A stretch of 64,000 nucleotides of DNA from Perognathus longimembris pacificus (GCF_023159225.1 NC_063181.1:22160073-22224072), one strand, 5' to 3'. Shown: positions 11,563 to 23,799, counted from the stretch's first letter. The notes: generated by a model from the letters alone, not told the origin. Translations and numbers: made by a program.

Positions 11563-12937
11563 TGTGTTACCATTTTTTAAATATTTTTTATTGTCAAATT
11601 GTGATACAGAGGGGTTACAGGTTCATATGAAAGGCAGTGAGTACATTTCTTGTTCTACTTGTTACCTCCTCCCTCATTTCTCCCCTTCCACCCTCCTTTT
11701 CCTCTCCCCCCCGGAGTTGTGCAGTTGGTTTACACCAAATCATTTCTAAGTGTTGCTTTTTGAATAGTTTGTCTTTTTGTTCTTTGTCCCTCGATTTTGG
11801 TATTCCCTCTCCCTTCCCCAGTTCTATTATCCATATAGACAATATCCAGGGTACTCAGATGTAATACAGTGGTAGTGAGGGTACAGCCACAGGAAGGGAC
11901 TACAAGAGAAACAAAAGTAGACAAACCACGCAGTCAAACAAACAGACAAGGAAAAAGAGAAAAAAAAGTAGTACAAGTTCACATGGCATGTTGGGAATAA
12001 TTACAACAGTGGTATAACTCTTATTTCCATAACGTGGAGTTCATTTCACTTGGCATCTTCTTAATGTGGCCATATGAGTGTAACTATTGGGGTATTTTTG
12101 TCTTCTCCCATGACTAGCCTATTCCTGTACTAGCTATTCCCTATGAAGGACTCCATAGGGTTTATGTTTCTTTGGGTCTGGGTCATGTAACTTAGTGTGA
12201 TTTTTTTTTCCAAATCCTCCCATTTTCTTATGAATGGGGAAGTGTCATTCCTTCTGATGGAGGCATAGCATTCCATTGTGTATATGTACCACATTTTCCT
12301 GATCCACTCATCTCTGAGGGGCATCTGGGTTGGTTCCATGTTTTAGCGATGACAAGTTGTGCTGCGATAAACATAATTGTGCTGGTGGCTTTAGTGTGGT
12401 CTTGCTTGTAGTCTTTTGGGTAGATGCCCAAAAGTGGGGCTGCTGGGTCATAGGGGAGCTCTATGTTTAGTCTTCTTAGGAACCTCCACACTGCTTTTCA
12501 GAGAGGTTGAATAAGTTTGCATTCCCACCAACAATGTAGTAGAGTTCTCTTTTGGCCACATCCTCTCCAGCATTTGTTATTACATTTCCTGATAATAGAC
12601 ATTCTTACTGGGGTGAGGTGATATCTCAATGTTGTTTTTATTTGCATTTCTTTTATGGACAGTGATGTAAAGCACTTTTTTATGTGACTCTTGGCCATTC
12701 TCATTTCATCTTCAGAGAAGTCTCTTTTTAGGTCTTTAGCCCATTTGTTGAGAAGGCTGTTGGTTCTTTGTTTGTTTTGGAGGAATTTAACTTTTTGAGT
12801 TTTGTGTATATTTTAGATATCAGGCCTTTGTCAGTTGTATGGCTGGTGAAGATTTTTTCCAATCTGTGGGCTTTCTATATATCTCGGAAGCTATATCCTT
12901 TGCCCTGCAGAAGCTCTGCAGTTTGTGTTACCATTTT
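11563..12937 (-). mobile_element. 5'-truncated LINE-1 with 14-bp target-site duplication
   Basis: The L1 body occupies 11577-12923. Read on the minus strand it starts inside the C-terminal part of ORF2 and ends with the 3' UTR and an A-rich tail (T-rich at 11573-11590). The 14-bp direct repeat tgtgttaccatttt flanks it at 11563-11576 and 12924-12937. On the L1 sense strand the duplication begins AAAA, as expected for target-primed reverse transcription. The 5' break corresponds to about position 51440 of the longer L1 at 50126-57630. Confidence 0.92.
12120..12923 (-). pseudogene. L1 ORF2 C-terminal fragment (broken)
   Basis: Three overlapping minus-strand frames together make the last part of L1 ORF2p. 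They hold the cysteine-rich segment (CWRGCGQKRTLLHCWWEC at about 12515-12575), then RRLNIELPYDPAAPLLGIYP and the terminal SYMTQTQRN motif, which ends near 12130. The frame changes at least twice, so the fragment cannot encode a continuous protein. The endonuclease and reverse transcriptase domains are absent through 5' truncation. Only the C-terminal nucleic-acid-binding region of the family is represented. Confidence 0.9.
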
Positions 12938-13636
12938 CATTAAGCATTTTCATGATTCCATTTAGAAGGTAAATTAATTATTTCAGAAGAAAGTGAAACA
13001 GAGTAAATGCATCAAACATCCAAAATAGTAACTTCCAGCAGCTCCAAATACAATGTAAGGTTTTTATAAACCAGGCAAGCTCATAGTAATACTTGGAAAA
13101 ATATTTTTGTATATGTTTAAAATACAGTATTAATCCTACAAGATCAGAGGGTATATCATGAAGAAAATATGTTGTTTGATTATGTTCATTGTGATTGTGG
13201 CAATAAGGAAGACATAGACTATGCAGCCTTAGGGGGAAAAATCTGACTGTTGAGAGGTATTTTACCATTTACTACAGATTAATACTTTTTAGTCAAGGAA
13301 ATCATTTTATTACTCTCATAAAGAAAAAAGATTACTGTGAGAAATTGGAGGGAAAAATTCAAAATAGTTTTTAATAATCAGTGATAACTTAAGAGTTCTA
13401 TTTTCTTCATTAGTTTCATGGTTATTAAAGAAGATATTGAAAGAAGAAGGAGGGATAGATGAAGGGAAATCAGTTGTTTTATGTTTAGGTATTCAATGGT
13501 TAAAAACAGAGAGGTAAGGAAGGTATATAGTCAGACTTACTTTCCCATTTTTTTTAATTCTTCAGGTAATACTTACCATTTAATGTTAATTTTATTAAAA
13601 AATAAACATGCACGGTGAAAAGAGAGTAAATATTTT
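12938..13636. other. unique AT-rich sequence, nothing recognised
   Basis: No supported gene, RNA or repeat was seen. Confidence 0.5.
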
Positions 13637-13652
13637 CTTTTTTTCTTTTTCT

Positions 13653-13709
<57 letters not shown>

Positions 13710-13897
13710 GCCAGTCCTGGGCCTTGGACTCAGGGCCTGAGCACTGTCCCTGGCTTCTTCCGGCTCAAGGCTAGCACTCTGCCACTTGAGCCACAGCGCC
13801 ACTTGTGGCCGTTTTCTGTATAAGTGGTGGTGGGGAATGGAACCTAGGGTTTATGTATAGAAGGCAAGCACTCTTGCCACTAGGCCATATCCCCATT
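13637..13897 (-). mobile_element. IDL-Geo SINE, young copy with long poly(A)
   Basis: Minus-strand dimeric SINE: the ID-like left half is complemented at about 13830-13897 and the Geo half at 13709-13825. The tail appears on the plus strand as 41 consecutive T at 13668-13708, preceded by a CTTTT-type stretch. The low divergence from the family pattern and the long pure tail suggest a recent insertion. The outermost bases of the ID head are missing, and I found no clear duplication. Confidence 0.9.
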
Positions 13898-15129
13898 TGA
13901 CAAACTGAGAGGTGACCAAAAATCATCCCATATGAGCTGAGGTTCTCCAAAGAAATTAAGCCCAGAGGAGAAAGGATTTCATCAAATAATTGACTTGAGG
14001 AACTTTGGGAGCTGAGCAATCCCCTAACAGTCCATCTCTAAACTGGAGATAATGAGAGTACGCAGTCTGGCTTAGTGCAAGTCTGAAGGACTGAGAAGCC
14101 AGTGTGACTCTTAAACACTTCAGAAGATGGAGTTCTGCTGGTGCAAATCTTAGATTCCAAAATGTGGAGAACCTGGAATTTTTTTTTTAACTTGGAAGTA
14201 CTCATGTCTATGTACAAGAGAAATAGAGAGTGAGGAACTCCACAAAAGAATTCACCTATCTTACCTATCTCAGTGCCTAAATTGAGTAGTGACTGCCCAC
14301 CATGGATGAGGAAAAATTATTCTTACTTAGATCACTGATTCAAATAACAATATCTTCTGGAAACATCATCATAACCAGAAATAGTGCTTTACCAGGTATC
14401 TGCATGTTTCTTAATCCTGTGAAATTGACACACTACCTTTTTACAAACATAGAAATATCTTCAATCTCGTAAGGACCCATCACCTAACACAATATCACAC
14501 ACACACACACACAAATACACATTGGTTCACAAAATTTTGCACACATGTACTGCAAGCAGATTGTGAGTCACATAATGGGTGGAGGCCCAGTGAAATTTCT
14601 ATTTGGAGAAATATATTAAGCAATTATCTATTTGTTAAAAATGTGTTTGGAGCTGAGGATTCTGGGGGAGAAACAAAAACCAATAACATGTTCAAGAGCT
14701 TGTTTCAATTTTGTTAGGTCTCATGAAGTTCATTTATAAGGTGATATGATGAGGAGTGGCTAGGGGGACAGGAAAGAAGTCTACGTTGATTTTTATGAGG
14801 TAATAATTCAGCATATGTTGCACCAGTAGAAAATAGGCCAGAGGCAACGCTACAGGTAGAATAGATGCTTTGGTCAGCCAGTCAAACATCAAGGGCCATG
14901 CTGGGAGAGAACAGCGGCAGGAGAGAAAATTGAATTTGTCAGTGGACAACTGTCCTGTCGGCCATGAGTTTAAGTATCAATTTCTGAAGCCTTTGAACGC
15001 TTTAAACTTGGAGTACCATGTTGTCCATGATGTTTAGAATACATCTACATGCTAGAAATGTCGAAAACATCTAATTACAATAGCTACTCTCTAGCTCATT
15101 TACCGAGCTATGTAAGAATCATGAGTCAG
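13898..15129. other. unique sequence with a short (CA)n tract
   Basis: Nothing coding was recognised. A short CA run lies at about 14496-14513. Confidence 0.45.
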
Positions 15130-15304
15130 GGGGGCTGGGGAATATGGCCTAGTGGCAAGAGTGCTTGCCTCCTACACATGAAGCTCTCCGTTTGATTCCC
15201 CAGCACCACATATATGGAAAACGGCCAGACGGGGCGCTGTGGCTCAGGTGGCAGAGTGCTAGCCTTGAGCTGGAAGAAGCCAGGGACAGTGCTCAGGCCC
15301 TGAG
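15130..15304 (+). mobile_element. IDL-Geo SINE, 3'-truncated
   Basis: The ID-like head ('ggctggggaatatggcctag') contains an A box and the B box 'gtttgattcc', followed by the Geo half ('ggggcgctgtggctcaggtg'). It stops at 'caggccctgag' with no A tail, so its 3' end has been lost or replaced. Confidence 0.88.
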
Positions 15305-15382
15305 GGAAATATTAGTAGTGGCACCCACAAGCTGAGAAGGATGTCTTGGGTACCCATTGGGCTTGAATCTTAAGTCTCATCT

Positions 15383-15418
15383 TAATGGCCAGCTTCCCTT
15401 TAATGGCCAGCTTCCCTT
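15383..15418. repeat. 2 x 18-bp tandem duplication
   Basis: The unit taatggccagcttccctt is repeated exactly twice, head to tail. Confidence 0.9.
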
Positions 15419-16654
15419 TGACATACCTACCTAGCACAATCCCAAATCACAGTTATTATCTTTGTAAACCAAGTGCAACAATATAAAACTTATGGATATT
15501 GGCTTTGATTTTGACATTAACTTTCTGTGAGTGTAGCAGACATTTTGGGGGGAGGGGGACAGGGAGTCAGCCCTCTAACAGGTCATGGCCCTTGTGAGCT
15601 CCCACAAAGGGTGAGATAGATGAGTCGCCAGCCAGTTTCTCTACCTTGATGGCTTACCTGATTCTAGGCCTTTGCTATAGAGCCAGCAAACACTAGTTGT
15701 GTCTTCTCAGAGTTGGACAGGCAAAATAGAAAATCGTTCCCATGAAGACCAGAAGAGTTCCTTGGGTGACAGAACTCATCAGCAGCCATAATCATTCAGG
15801 ACTTGATTGCTGTTAGAAAAGAGAGTTGGAGGGTGTCAATCAGCCCATCAGCTGGTGGCCAGAGGGTGATTTTGCTCCCTGGCAGTGTCAGCTTTAACTT
15901 TCTATAAGTTGCTGATGTCTGCAGCTGTGATGTTGTACTTGAAATCTATTTTGGGCCAAAGATTTAGGAGGCAATCATAATTTTGAAAGGCCTAAGGCTT
16001 CTAGTACAATTTGGAAAATTCGAGAGATTTGAAATGAATAAATCTCTATAGATAGAACTCATCTTACAAATATTTCCACTGCAAAGGGAAGGCCTGAAAC
16101 CTATTTCTCGGGGGTGGGGGTTTGTTCTTGTCTGAAGCATACAATAACTTATTCATTGGTCTTATTAGAGTTGGAAGAGGGAAGAGCTGCATGAGGGATT
16201 GCTACAATGAGAAATACTCTAGGAATTTTTAGACAGCCAGATTTCCATTTGTGTGTTTTATTTCTACAAAGTAGGAAGGGAACACAAGAGTACTGTAGCA
16301 TTTATGAATACCAGAATCCACACTGGAGGATTCAGTGCAAAACCGAAGTGATGACAATGATGGATATTTTCAACTCCCCCTTCTGATCAACTCTTCACTT
16401 CCTAACTGTGCCTGGTACTTTGATCCCATAACCTCTGGCTTCCAGTTGAACTTAGCCAATAGGAGAGCAGAAGGAGAGCAGAGACTGGAAAATGAGTGGT
16501 ATTGGCATGGTTTATATGACTCAGGGTTTCCTAAGTGTGCTGTAAGATGGTCCTCTGCTAGAATTCAAAGGTGGCCCATTTCAAAACCTGTGGCTTTTCC
16601 TTTGGTATTGTTAGGTGTGCCTCAAATTCTTAGGTCTAGGATTGTCTAAGCCTT
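15419..16654. other. unique sequence, nothing recognised
   Basis: The 104-codon plus-strand frame at 16335-16649 has no recognisable motif. The composition of 16380-16640 suggests an old, unassigned interspersed repeat rather than an exon. Confidence 0.4.
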
Positions 16655-16730
16655 TGAAAATGTACTCACTATCTTACATATGTAACTGTCACCCCTCTGT
16701 ACATCACCTTGACAACAAAAAAATAGTATT
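16655..16730 (+). mobile_element. L1 3'-terminal stub, sense
   Basis: The segment matches the terminal 3' UTR of the local L1 family in sense orientation: 'gaaaatgtactcacta', 'gtcacccctctgtacatcac', 'cttgacaac' and an A-rich end. It is 5'-truncated to under 80 bp. Confidence 0.7.
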
Positions 16731-16734
16731 TTAT

Positions 16735-16976
16735 TAAACTGCCCTCAAGTGGGGCTGGGAATGTGGCTTAGTAGTAAGGTGCTTGCTTAGCAAGCATGAA
16801 GTCCTGGGTTCGATTCTCAGCACCACATAAATAGAAAAGGCCGGAAGTGGCGCTGTGGCTCAAGTGGTAGAGTGCTAGCCCTGAGCAAAAGTAAGCCAAG
16901 AACAGTGAGTGGTCAGGCCCTGAGTTCAAGCCCCAGGACTGGCAAAACAAAAAACAATAATAAACTGCCCTCAAGT
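16735..16976 (+). mobile_element. IDL-Geo SINE with perfect 16-bp target-site duplication
   Basis: The element body is at 16751-16960, flanked by the exact direct repeat taaactgccctcaagt at 16735-16750 and 16961-16976. The left half carries the ID-like head and the B box 'ggttcgattct'. The right Geo half carries 'tggctcaagtgg' and 'gagttcaagcc', then an A-rich tail with C interruptions. Confidence 0.96.
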
Positions 16977-19215
16977 ATTCTGTTTATGTAATTTATTCTT
17001 ATTTCTATGAACATATAGAAATGTATGTAATTTTTATAATCTATGGCTAATTATTATACATGGAAAATTTTTGTATTTATGTGATCTCAATTAATACTTC
17101 TTTTAAACAGGTCAGTCTCAAGTTACAGTCCAAATACTACAGTACACACCAATATCCTTTTGAAAGTGTGAAACATGTCAGCCAACGGCTTGTCCATCTT
17201 GGATTGGCTGAGTGTAAAAGTCACTCTCAACAACCACAGTCATTGTAAAGCATGAAATGGAGATTTATGCAATTGACATCCCAATCTGATATCAGAAAAT
17301 ACCACCAATTTGGTTATCATTTAGGGAACTGAAGATTTCAAACTAATTATTCTCATTCTCAGTAGTTAGAAATGGGCTTGTAATGTTCCCAGGAAGAAAA
17401 TTCAGTCTTCAGGAATAGACTCCTGATATCAGTTAGGAAATAGCTATTTGACAAGCAAAGAAATCATGCATAAGAACTGAACATTAAAGCTCATGGCATT
17501 ATTTGGTAAGGTGGAAAAAGGATTGTGGAAATTCAAAGTAAGAAGTGTGGTAGGGACACATAACTTCAGGGTGTGTTTGTTGTTACTGTTTAACCTTATT
17601 GACGATTTTACTGACTACTTGGAAATTTTATCACTTATGAGAAAGTAGAAAATATTTGAGAATACCTTAGTAATTTATAAATGGATTTGTACTTATAGAA
17701 GAAAGAAAATTCAATGGTCTTCATTAATTTTTCTGATAGTTAACTCTTTCAGTACATATTTAGCACCAATCACTTCAGCCATACTTTGTTCTCTGTGCAT
17801 ATACTAAGGAGAAGGAAGGAATGGAAGAGAAGAAAAAAGTTAGGACAGTTTATAGAAAAGAGGTCAAACTGCTAATGCAGGGAGTAAACTACAGTTGAAC
17901 CTTAACATAGATAAAATTATTAAAAGATACTGGAGTCTTTTAACTTAATGGTTCTACTCATAAGCAGAAACAACCATTTTAAATAAATTTGAGCCCTTTA
18001 AAAGTGCACATTAAATGAACAATTTCCTTTTGTCTTAAAATACTGCTTTGGGACAAGTGTATACATTTAGGATGAGGGTCAAGGAAAAATATTCACTTAA
18101 TACCTTACTCATAATATTGTTTGTTTTCAGTTTTGTTGCATAGAACAGCAATTTGACAAGTGAACACTCATTTTTTTTAATATTTTAATGCTACAATACA
18201 AAGCACAATAACATATCAATTAACTTTAATTACCCTCTAGCTTGCTTTCTCAGATACCTGCCATTGTAAGCAGTGTGCATTTATCCTGACAAGATAAACC
18301 TCTGAAGGTCTATAATTTCTTCCACAATCTCTGTTCAGGGTCTCACCAAAAAAATCATTTAATATATTCTTGTATGTGGCCTCACTTCTCCACTATTCCC
18401 AGAAGTCAGATCTTAACCATTTCTAACTGCGAATTCAAGATAGTCACAGACTCAAAAAGGGAAAAGATCCAATAATCATAAAATGAATGCTTATTAACCA
18501 AGCAAGGCAAGTAAGTCCCAGTCACAACTATGTTCATCCTAAACTTAGATTGGAGGGTAAGAGATCCACTGTGGGTCAGAGCAATGAAGCAAGCCACTGA
18601 AAAGAAGCCCTAAACAACAGCACTATCTCCCACTACAAACCTCTAATACCTTCCGAGGCAATTCAGCTAGCACATGTAGATGCAAGGGTACAGTTAAAAG
18701 GTAAGCACCAATGTATTTAGCCAGATGAAAAATACCACCTGTTAGGAACCATGTTTTCTTGTAAGGTGAACTTTCTGCAGTGGTAGATATGGTTTATTTT
18801 CTCTGGGATGGACTTTTCCAAGACAGTGATTTTGTTTTTCCAGATTAGTCTGTCCCATTTCCAGACTGATGTCCCATATGGCTAGCCAGCTGCCTGAAAA
18901 CTAGAAGTGAAGCTGTGTCCAGAAGGTGTGTGCTCCATTCTCTCTCTGATGCCTCATTTCCTTTTCCTCTCCCTCTCACTCTTACTGGATTCCATTTAAC
19001 CAAATTAACCATCAGCAATCAATCAATCAAATATCAAGCATCAAATCATGTTCCTTGAATCCCACTTACAATAAATATTATAGTCAACTCCCTTTAGCCA
19101 AAGTTTTAGTTAGTCCTGTCGACTGCAGAAGAAAAATATCCTTGTAAGTAGAGAAATGTATTTAAAGAGTCCAAATTTGCCTAACTACAGTTACAATATA
19201 AGTATTACTATCATT
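16977..19215. other. unique AT-rich sequence, nothing recognised
   Basis: No coding or RNA feature is supported. Confidence 0.5.
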
Positions 19216-19396
19216 CTTTTTGTGGCAGTGAAGCCAGGGTCTTGTGCAAGCATTCTAACACATGAGCCACATTCCTAATCCTTTTATTTATATTTTGTTT
19301 TTGAGATAAAGTCTTGCTAGTTTTGCCCAGGCTGGCCTCAAACTCACATGCCTCCTGACTCTACCTCCTGGGTAGCTAGAGTTATTATAGGTATGT
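19216..19396 (-). mobile_element. B1 plus ID-like SINE pair
   Basis: On the minus strand a B1 element (19295-19396; complement of 'gcccaggctggcctcaaact') is followed by an ID-like tRNA-derived segment (19216-19282; complement of 'agggtcttgtgcaagcatt'). The order B1 then ID resembles composite rodent SINEs, but two independent insertions cannot be excluded. Confidence 0.75.
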
Positions 19397-19904
19397 AATA
19401 ATCCTAGTTTCTGTCTTATTGTTGTTGATCTCTTACAAATTTATCCTGTTTCTTACCAGTATTTATGTAGGATGTATATGATACTCAATACTATCTGTAA
19501 TTTCCGCCAGTCATTGGGATTTTGCATGAGATGGGAAGGGCTCTTTAATCACAGAATTAACTCTGAAATAATAGTCATCTAAACTACGTTTTATCTCTAT
19601 TATTAAACTTCCCTCATTCTCATTTTCTAGTACTTCCAATTTTGGTTACTAGGCTTTTAGATACCTAGTAAATTCAAATTACCTCTTAATTCTTTTAGAA
19701 TAAGTTTATAACTTAATATATATTAATAACTTTCACCGGAAAGTCAATTTATTTTCCCTTTCAATGGCATCACATTTCTTTAAAATAACATATTGATGGT
19801 AATTAGTAGCCTTAATGAATTCATTGTTAACAGTAAAATTTCAAGCAGTGTGGTGCATAAATGATTGGAACAAACTTCTTTGATGTTAACTAAATCCTAG
19901 AAGT

Positions 19905-20088
19905 TTGCTGTAAATCCAGGTTATGAAGTTCATTCCACTATAGTGTGAGCTTTGCTCTTTACAAGCTGTGTGAGACACCCCCCCTCCGTGTCTTATCTAG
20001 AAGATAGGAGAAAGAGCAATGCCTACTTCAGAAGCTAATGATATAAATAACTAAATCATTACACAAGAAGTCTAATAAACATTATATT
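19905..20088 (+). repeat. MIR SINE fragment
   Basis: MIR-like order in sense: 'gctctttacaagctgtgtga' followed by a degenerate 'ccgtgtcttatctagaagat' stretch and 'atgcctacttcag'. Strongly diverged. Confidence 0.55.
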
Positions 20089-21292
20089 CTGGAAGGTCAC
20101 AGAATGAAATAGATAACTTTATTTCACAGGACAGTCTGAGAACTTCTCTAATTTGGGTAATATGCTAAAGCAACAAAGGAGAGAGATAGACTAACTTTTA
20201 ACCTGTAAGAAAAGTATGTATTTATTCACTTTTCAAGTCTGAGAATCTACACTGTTATCAACATCAATTTTATTTTCATAAGATACCACACGCACGCAGA
20301 CATTATTTCCAAACATTTTCAAAATCTTAGTGTAAAATCACTAGGTCTTATGTGAAGCCATTGATAACATTCTTCAGGATTTTCATTGGAGATTAAAATA
20401 CAAGTTACCAGCAAGGAGAGGTCATGTACAAGCACTATTTTCATGACTGTAACCCACAGAAATCTTTAAGTATGTTAAGGAACTTTTATATCTGAGGTAC
20501 AAAGTTAGCTTAAAAGTGAATTGCAATGCATTGAAAAACATCTGCAGTCATAATAAAATATTTTATAGGACACAGTTGTGAAGTTGCTATAATATAATGT
20601 TGCTCACAAAAAAGAATGAATTTGCCTCTGCAATATTTTGAACAGCTTTTGTGTGTAGGGGACAATTTGTGCAAAGTGAGTACCAGCTTGCTGTCTGGAA
20701 TGTGTCTCTGACAAACATGGGGTTCCATCCCATTAAGAGGGAACTGAAACTCTGGCTGCAGGTTCCTCTCAGGTCACTCAGCAGTGAGCACAGGCACTTT
20801 AGAGTTCTCCATCTCCTGGCAAATGGAAAGAAAAAGGTGAGAGCTATCCAATCACACACTGGCTCTCGATATTCCACTTCTATCCCAATGGCCAAAGGAA
20901 ATCCCTCACCAACAGCGCAAGTTAAAGAACTGGAAAAGTAATGTTTTCATGTAGCCTAGGTGTGAGGGAGCTGGAAAACTCAGAGCACAACCTCATGATG
21001 GCAGCAGTAGTTGATTTCCCTTCCCAGTCCTTGTGTTTTGTTGTTGTTGTTTGTTTGTTTGTTTTTATGAGCTCATTTTCTGTGACAAGACCAGAATATC
21101 TTCATAGTCAAAGTAACCCAGGACATGTTATGACATGTTCTCATGAAAAGGGACATTTTAAGAACTAGCTCATTATAAGGATTTTAAAAAATAGTACTAT
21201 CAAGTACCACAGATAATAGGGAAACAACAGTAGGAGGCTGGCAATTAGAGGCTACCCCAGGCAAAGTGTGAAACTCTGTCTAAAAAGTAACC
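20089..21292. other. unique sequence, nothing recognised
   Basis: Overlapping frames at 20587-20941 on both strands have no recognisable domain. They probably reflect a locally GC-richer segment. Confidence 0.45.
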
Positions 21293-21411
21293 TCACTGGT
21301 TACCACTAGTTCATTCCTGTTATCCTATCTACTCAGGAGGCTAAAATCTAAGGATCACAGTTTGAAGCCAGCCTGAACAGGCAAAGTTAATGAAATTCTT
21401 TGTCTCCAATT

Positions 21412-21474
<63 letters not shown>
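21293..21474 (+). mobile_element. B1-like SINE head with (CA)n array
   Basis: The left half of the B1-Geo composite is recognisable ('ctactcaggaggctaaaatc', 'tttgaagccagcctgaacag') up to about 21413. The Geo half is missing and a perfect 61-bp CA array occupies 21414-21474 instead, as if the array expanded at the linker. Confidence 0.8.
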
Positions 21475-21475
<1 letters not shown>

Positions 21476-21747
21476 TAGCGCAGTTCAGAGCTAATCTAAA
21501 AGAGGAGAGTTTTGGCCATTGGAGATATTTGAGGAAAAGTGATTCTGTAGATTCAGAACTCAAGTCTAAATTTACTACTAATATACATGTATTTTTCTCA
21601 AGAGAATCCCAAAATATTCTAGAATGGGTTTGAGTAATTTGTGCCCTGGCAACTTTCACGTATAGAACAGAATAGGGTCTTTAACTTTCTGCTTACTCAC
21701 AAACCAGGCTCAGCAGACTACACGTTGTCTACTTTTATATATTAACT

Positions 21748-21836
21748 TTGGGACATACTGGGCTTTGAACTCAGGGCCCTGGACTTCGTAAACAGGCTCT
21801 CTACCACTTAAGACACATCCCTCAGCTCAAGATAGT
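21748..21836 (-). repeat. ID-like tRNA-derived SINE fragment
   Basis: Complement of an ID-type element: 'gggctttgaactcagggccc' covers the B-box region and 'ctctaccacttaagacacat' the A-box region. Confidence 0.7.
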
Positions 21837-21839
21837 AAA

Positions 21840-22752
21840 TTGATTCACATCAGCCTCTACAGACCTCCAAACTAATGGAATGTGCTCATGTCTATTTATG
21901 CTCATGTGGACATTTTCTCTGGAGTGAGTGAGGTTACCCCCCTCCCAATTTTTTGTTGTTTTGGTGGGGTGTTTTTATTTCACTCTCTTTCTCTTCTATA
22001 CTTATGGTTTGCTCTTGCAGAAGATGTCCCTTCCATTGTCTTAGCACATTGATAGTAGAAAGCATTTGGTGGCAGTCACATTCGGTTAAACAGATCTTCC
22101 ATCCTGCCACAATTTAGAATGACTGATGTTTGTGGGAGCTATAAACCTCATTTACATATGTGCCTTCACCAACTGTAAATTTCCCTTTTATCTTTGTTGG
22201 CCTTATGGGGCTGTAAACATCAGCCATTTGCTCCTTTGGAAGTCCACCTTGGAAAAGAAATATTGAAAAAGGAAATGTGCCCTTCTTTCTTCAGTGTATT
22301 CAAAGAAATGTATTTCTCTCCAAAGGACCCATTTTCACTCTACATGTCAGATTCTTTTTTTTTTCTTTAGTTCAATTATGTTCGTGTTGTTGTTGTTAGA
22401 TTCTTTTTTCTATAGCCATTTCTAAATGAGGAGAAAGGTGTGAAATACATGTTTTCCATACAGCATACCTTGCAAAGGCAGAACCGTATGTTACCTGTTT
22501 TCCTTTGTATTTTGTATTGCAAGTACCATATGCCTCTAATGATTGATCTTACCATTATGAGGAAGCTAAGGATACATATATTTTACGTCTCTCATAGGAA
22601 ATAGGTAGCCTTCTATTGCTTTTTTAGATTAATGTGCTAAAAGCCTCTGCTCATCTCTAATGGATGATCCATAATTTACATCAAAATTTCAATCACATTA
22701 AATTAATACAGCCATTTCCTTAATGAATCTTGTTATTAGGCTCTGCTCTGAT

Positions 22753-22755
<3 letters not shown>
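21840..22755. other. unique sequence, possible conserved non-coding block
   Basis: No repeat or exon was recognised. The segment at about 22030-22260 is complex, repeat-free and has several short motifs (CATATG, CCTTTGG). Regulatory function is only a guess. Confidence 0.4.

Positions 22756-22793
<38 letters not shown>
22756..22793. repeat. (CA)n microsatellite
   Basis: A perfect 38-bp CA array. Confidence 0.95.
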
Positions 22794-22799
<6 letters not shown>

Positions 22800-23742
22800 G
22801 ATAGCTATTTACAACTTTTAGTTTAGCTTAAAATCTAAATATTCAGTGTTTTTCAATTTTGTTTTAAAATAAGTTGGTACATTATTTGCATTGCTTTAAA
22901 ATAAGTCCACACTTCTTTATGAAAAATGTTCGGTGTTCATCCTCACCTCTTTTGAATTTTGTAAGGAAAAACAATGAAAAATATGTGTACTCAATTGAGT
23001 TATGTAAATATTGTGATAGTCACTTCTGAAAATAAAGTTTTTAAGAAAAGTCTTCTATGTACCCTTGAGATTTACAAGAGTAAGTCACATAAATTCTGAT
23101 AGAATTTAGCCATCAAAATTTTCTCTATGTCAGCAGAAGGGACAAATATGGGCAGAACAAAGGATGAGGTTGAGAAATGAATTTCCATGATTTAAATTTT
23201 TTACCTTAATTGTTACATTATTAATATTACACTTTAATTCTCGTTCATCTAAAATAAAGAGCAGATATATATATTTACCCTATGGTGAAAATTAGCACTC
23301 ATGTATTCATCAGTATAACAATTAAAAACTGTTGGCAAACTAATCTATCTTTATAAGAGACATCAGGAAACTGTGTATAGCAAATTATCAAGTTGAAATT
23401 ATTTTTGGATATCCTAATACATGGTAGCATTGATTTGAACAAAGAAGATTCATTATTGTTCAGGTGAGATGGTTGTAGTTGACTAAGCAAATTTGGAGAT
23501 ATGGACTTCATCATGCTGTTTCCCCATAAAGTCTGGTAGGGGGACTCCATCCATAACTTTGTGGTTGTCAGACTGGACTCAGAGGGAAAACATGAGTGAG
23601 GTGGTAGAACACATAGAAAAAGATAGACCTGAGGCCTACCACTTTGGCTTTCAAGCTGGGACCTAGTATCTTCAACTTTTACATGACTTATGTATTCCCA
23701 TTTGCATCCTTGTAGAATTTCCTCTGAAGAAAGACATCAATA
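22794..23742. other. unique AT-rich sequence, nothing recognised
   Basis: No supported feature was seen. Confidence 0.5.
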
Positions 23743-23753
23743 ACACACACACA

Positions 23754-23799
<46 letters not shown>
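23743..23799. repeat. (CA)n microsatellite
   Basis: A 57-bp CA array with one T interruption at 23760. Confidence 0.95.

Noticed and set aside
16335..16649. 104-codon plus-strand frame
   Set aside because: It has no family signature, and the sequence looks like an old interspersed repeat.
20651..20941. 96-codon plus-strand frame, with overlapping frames on the minus strand
   Set aside because: No homology is recognised, and openness on both strands suggests composition rather than coding.
21414..21474. CRISPR-like regular repeats
   Set aside because: The repeats are dinucleotide microsatellites without spacers, in a mammalian genome.
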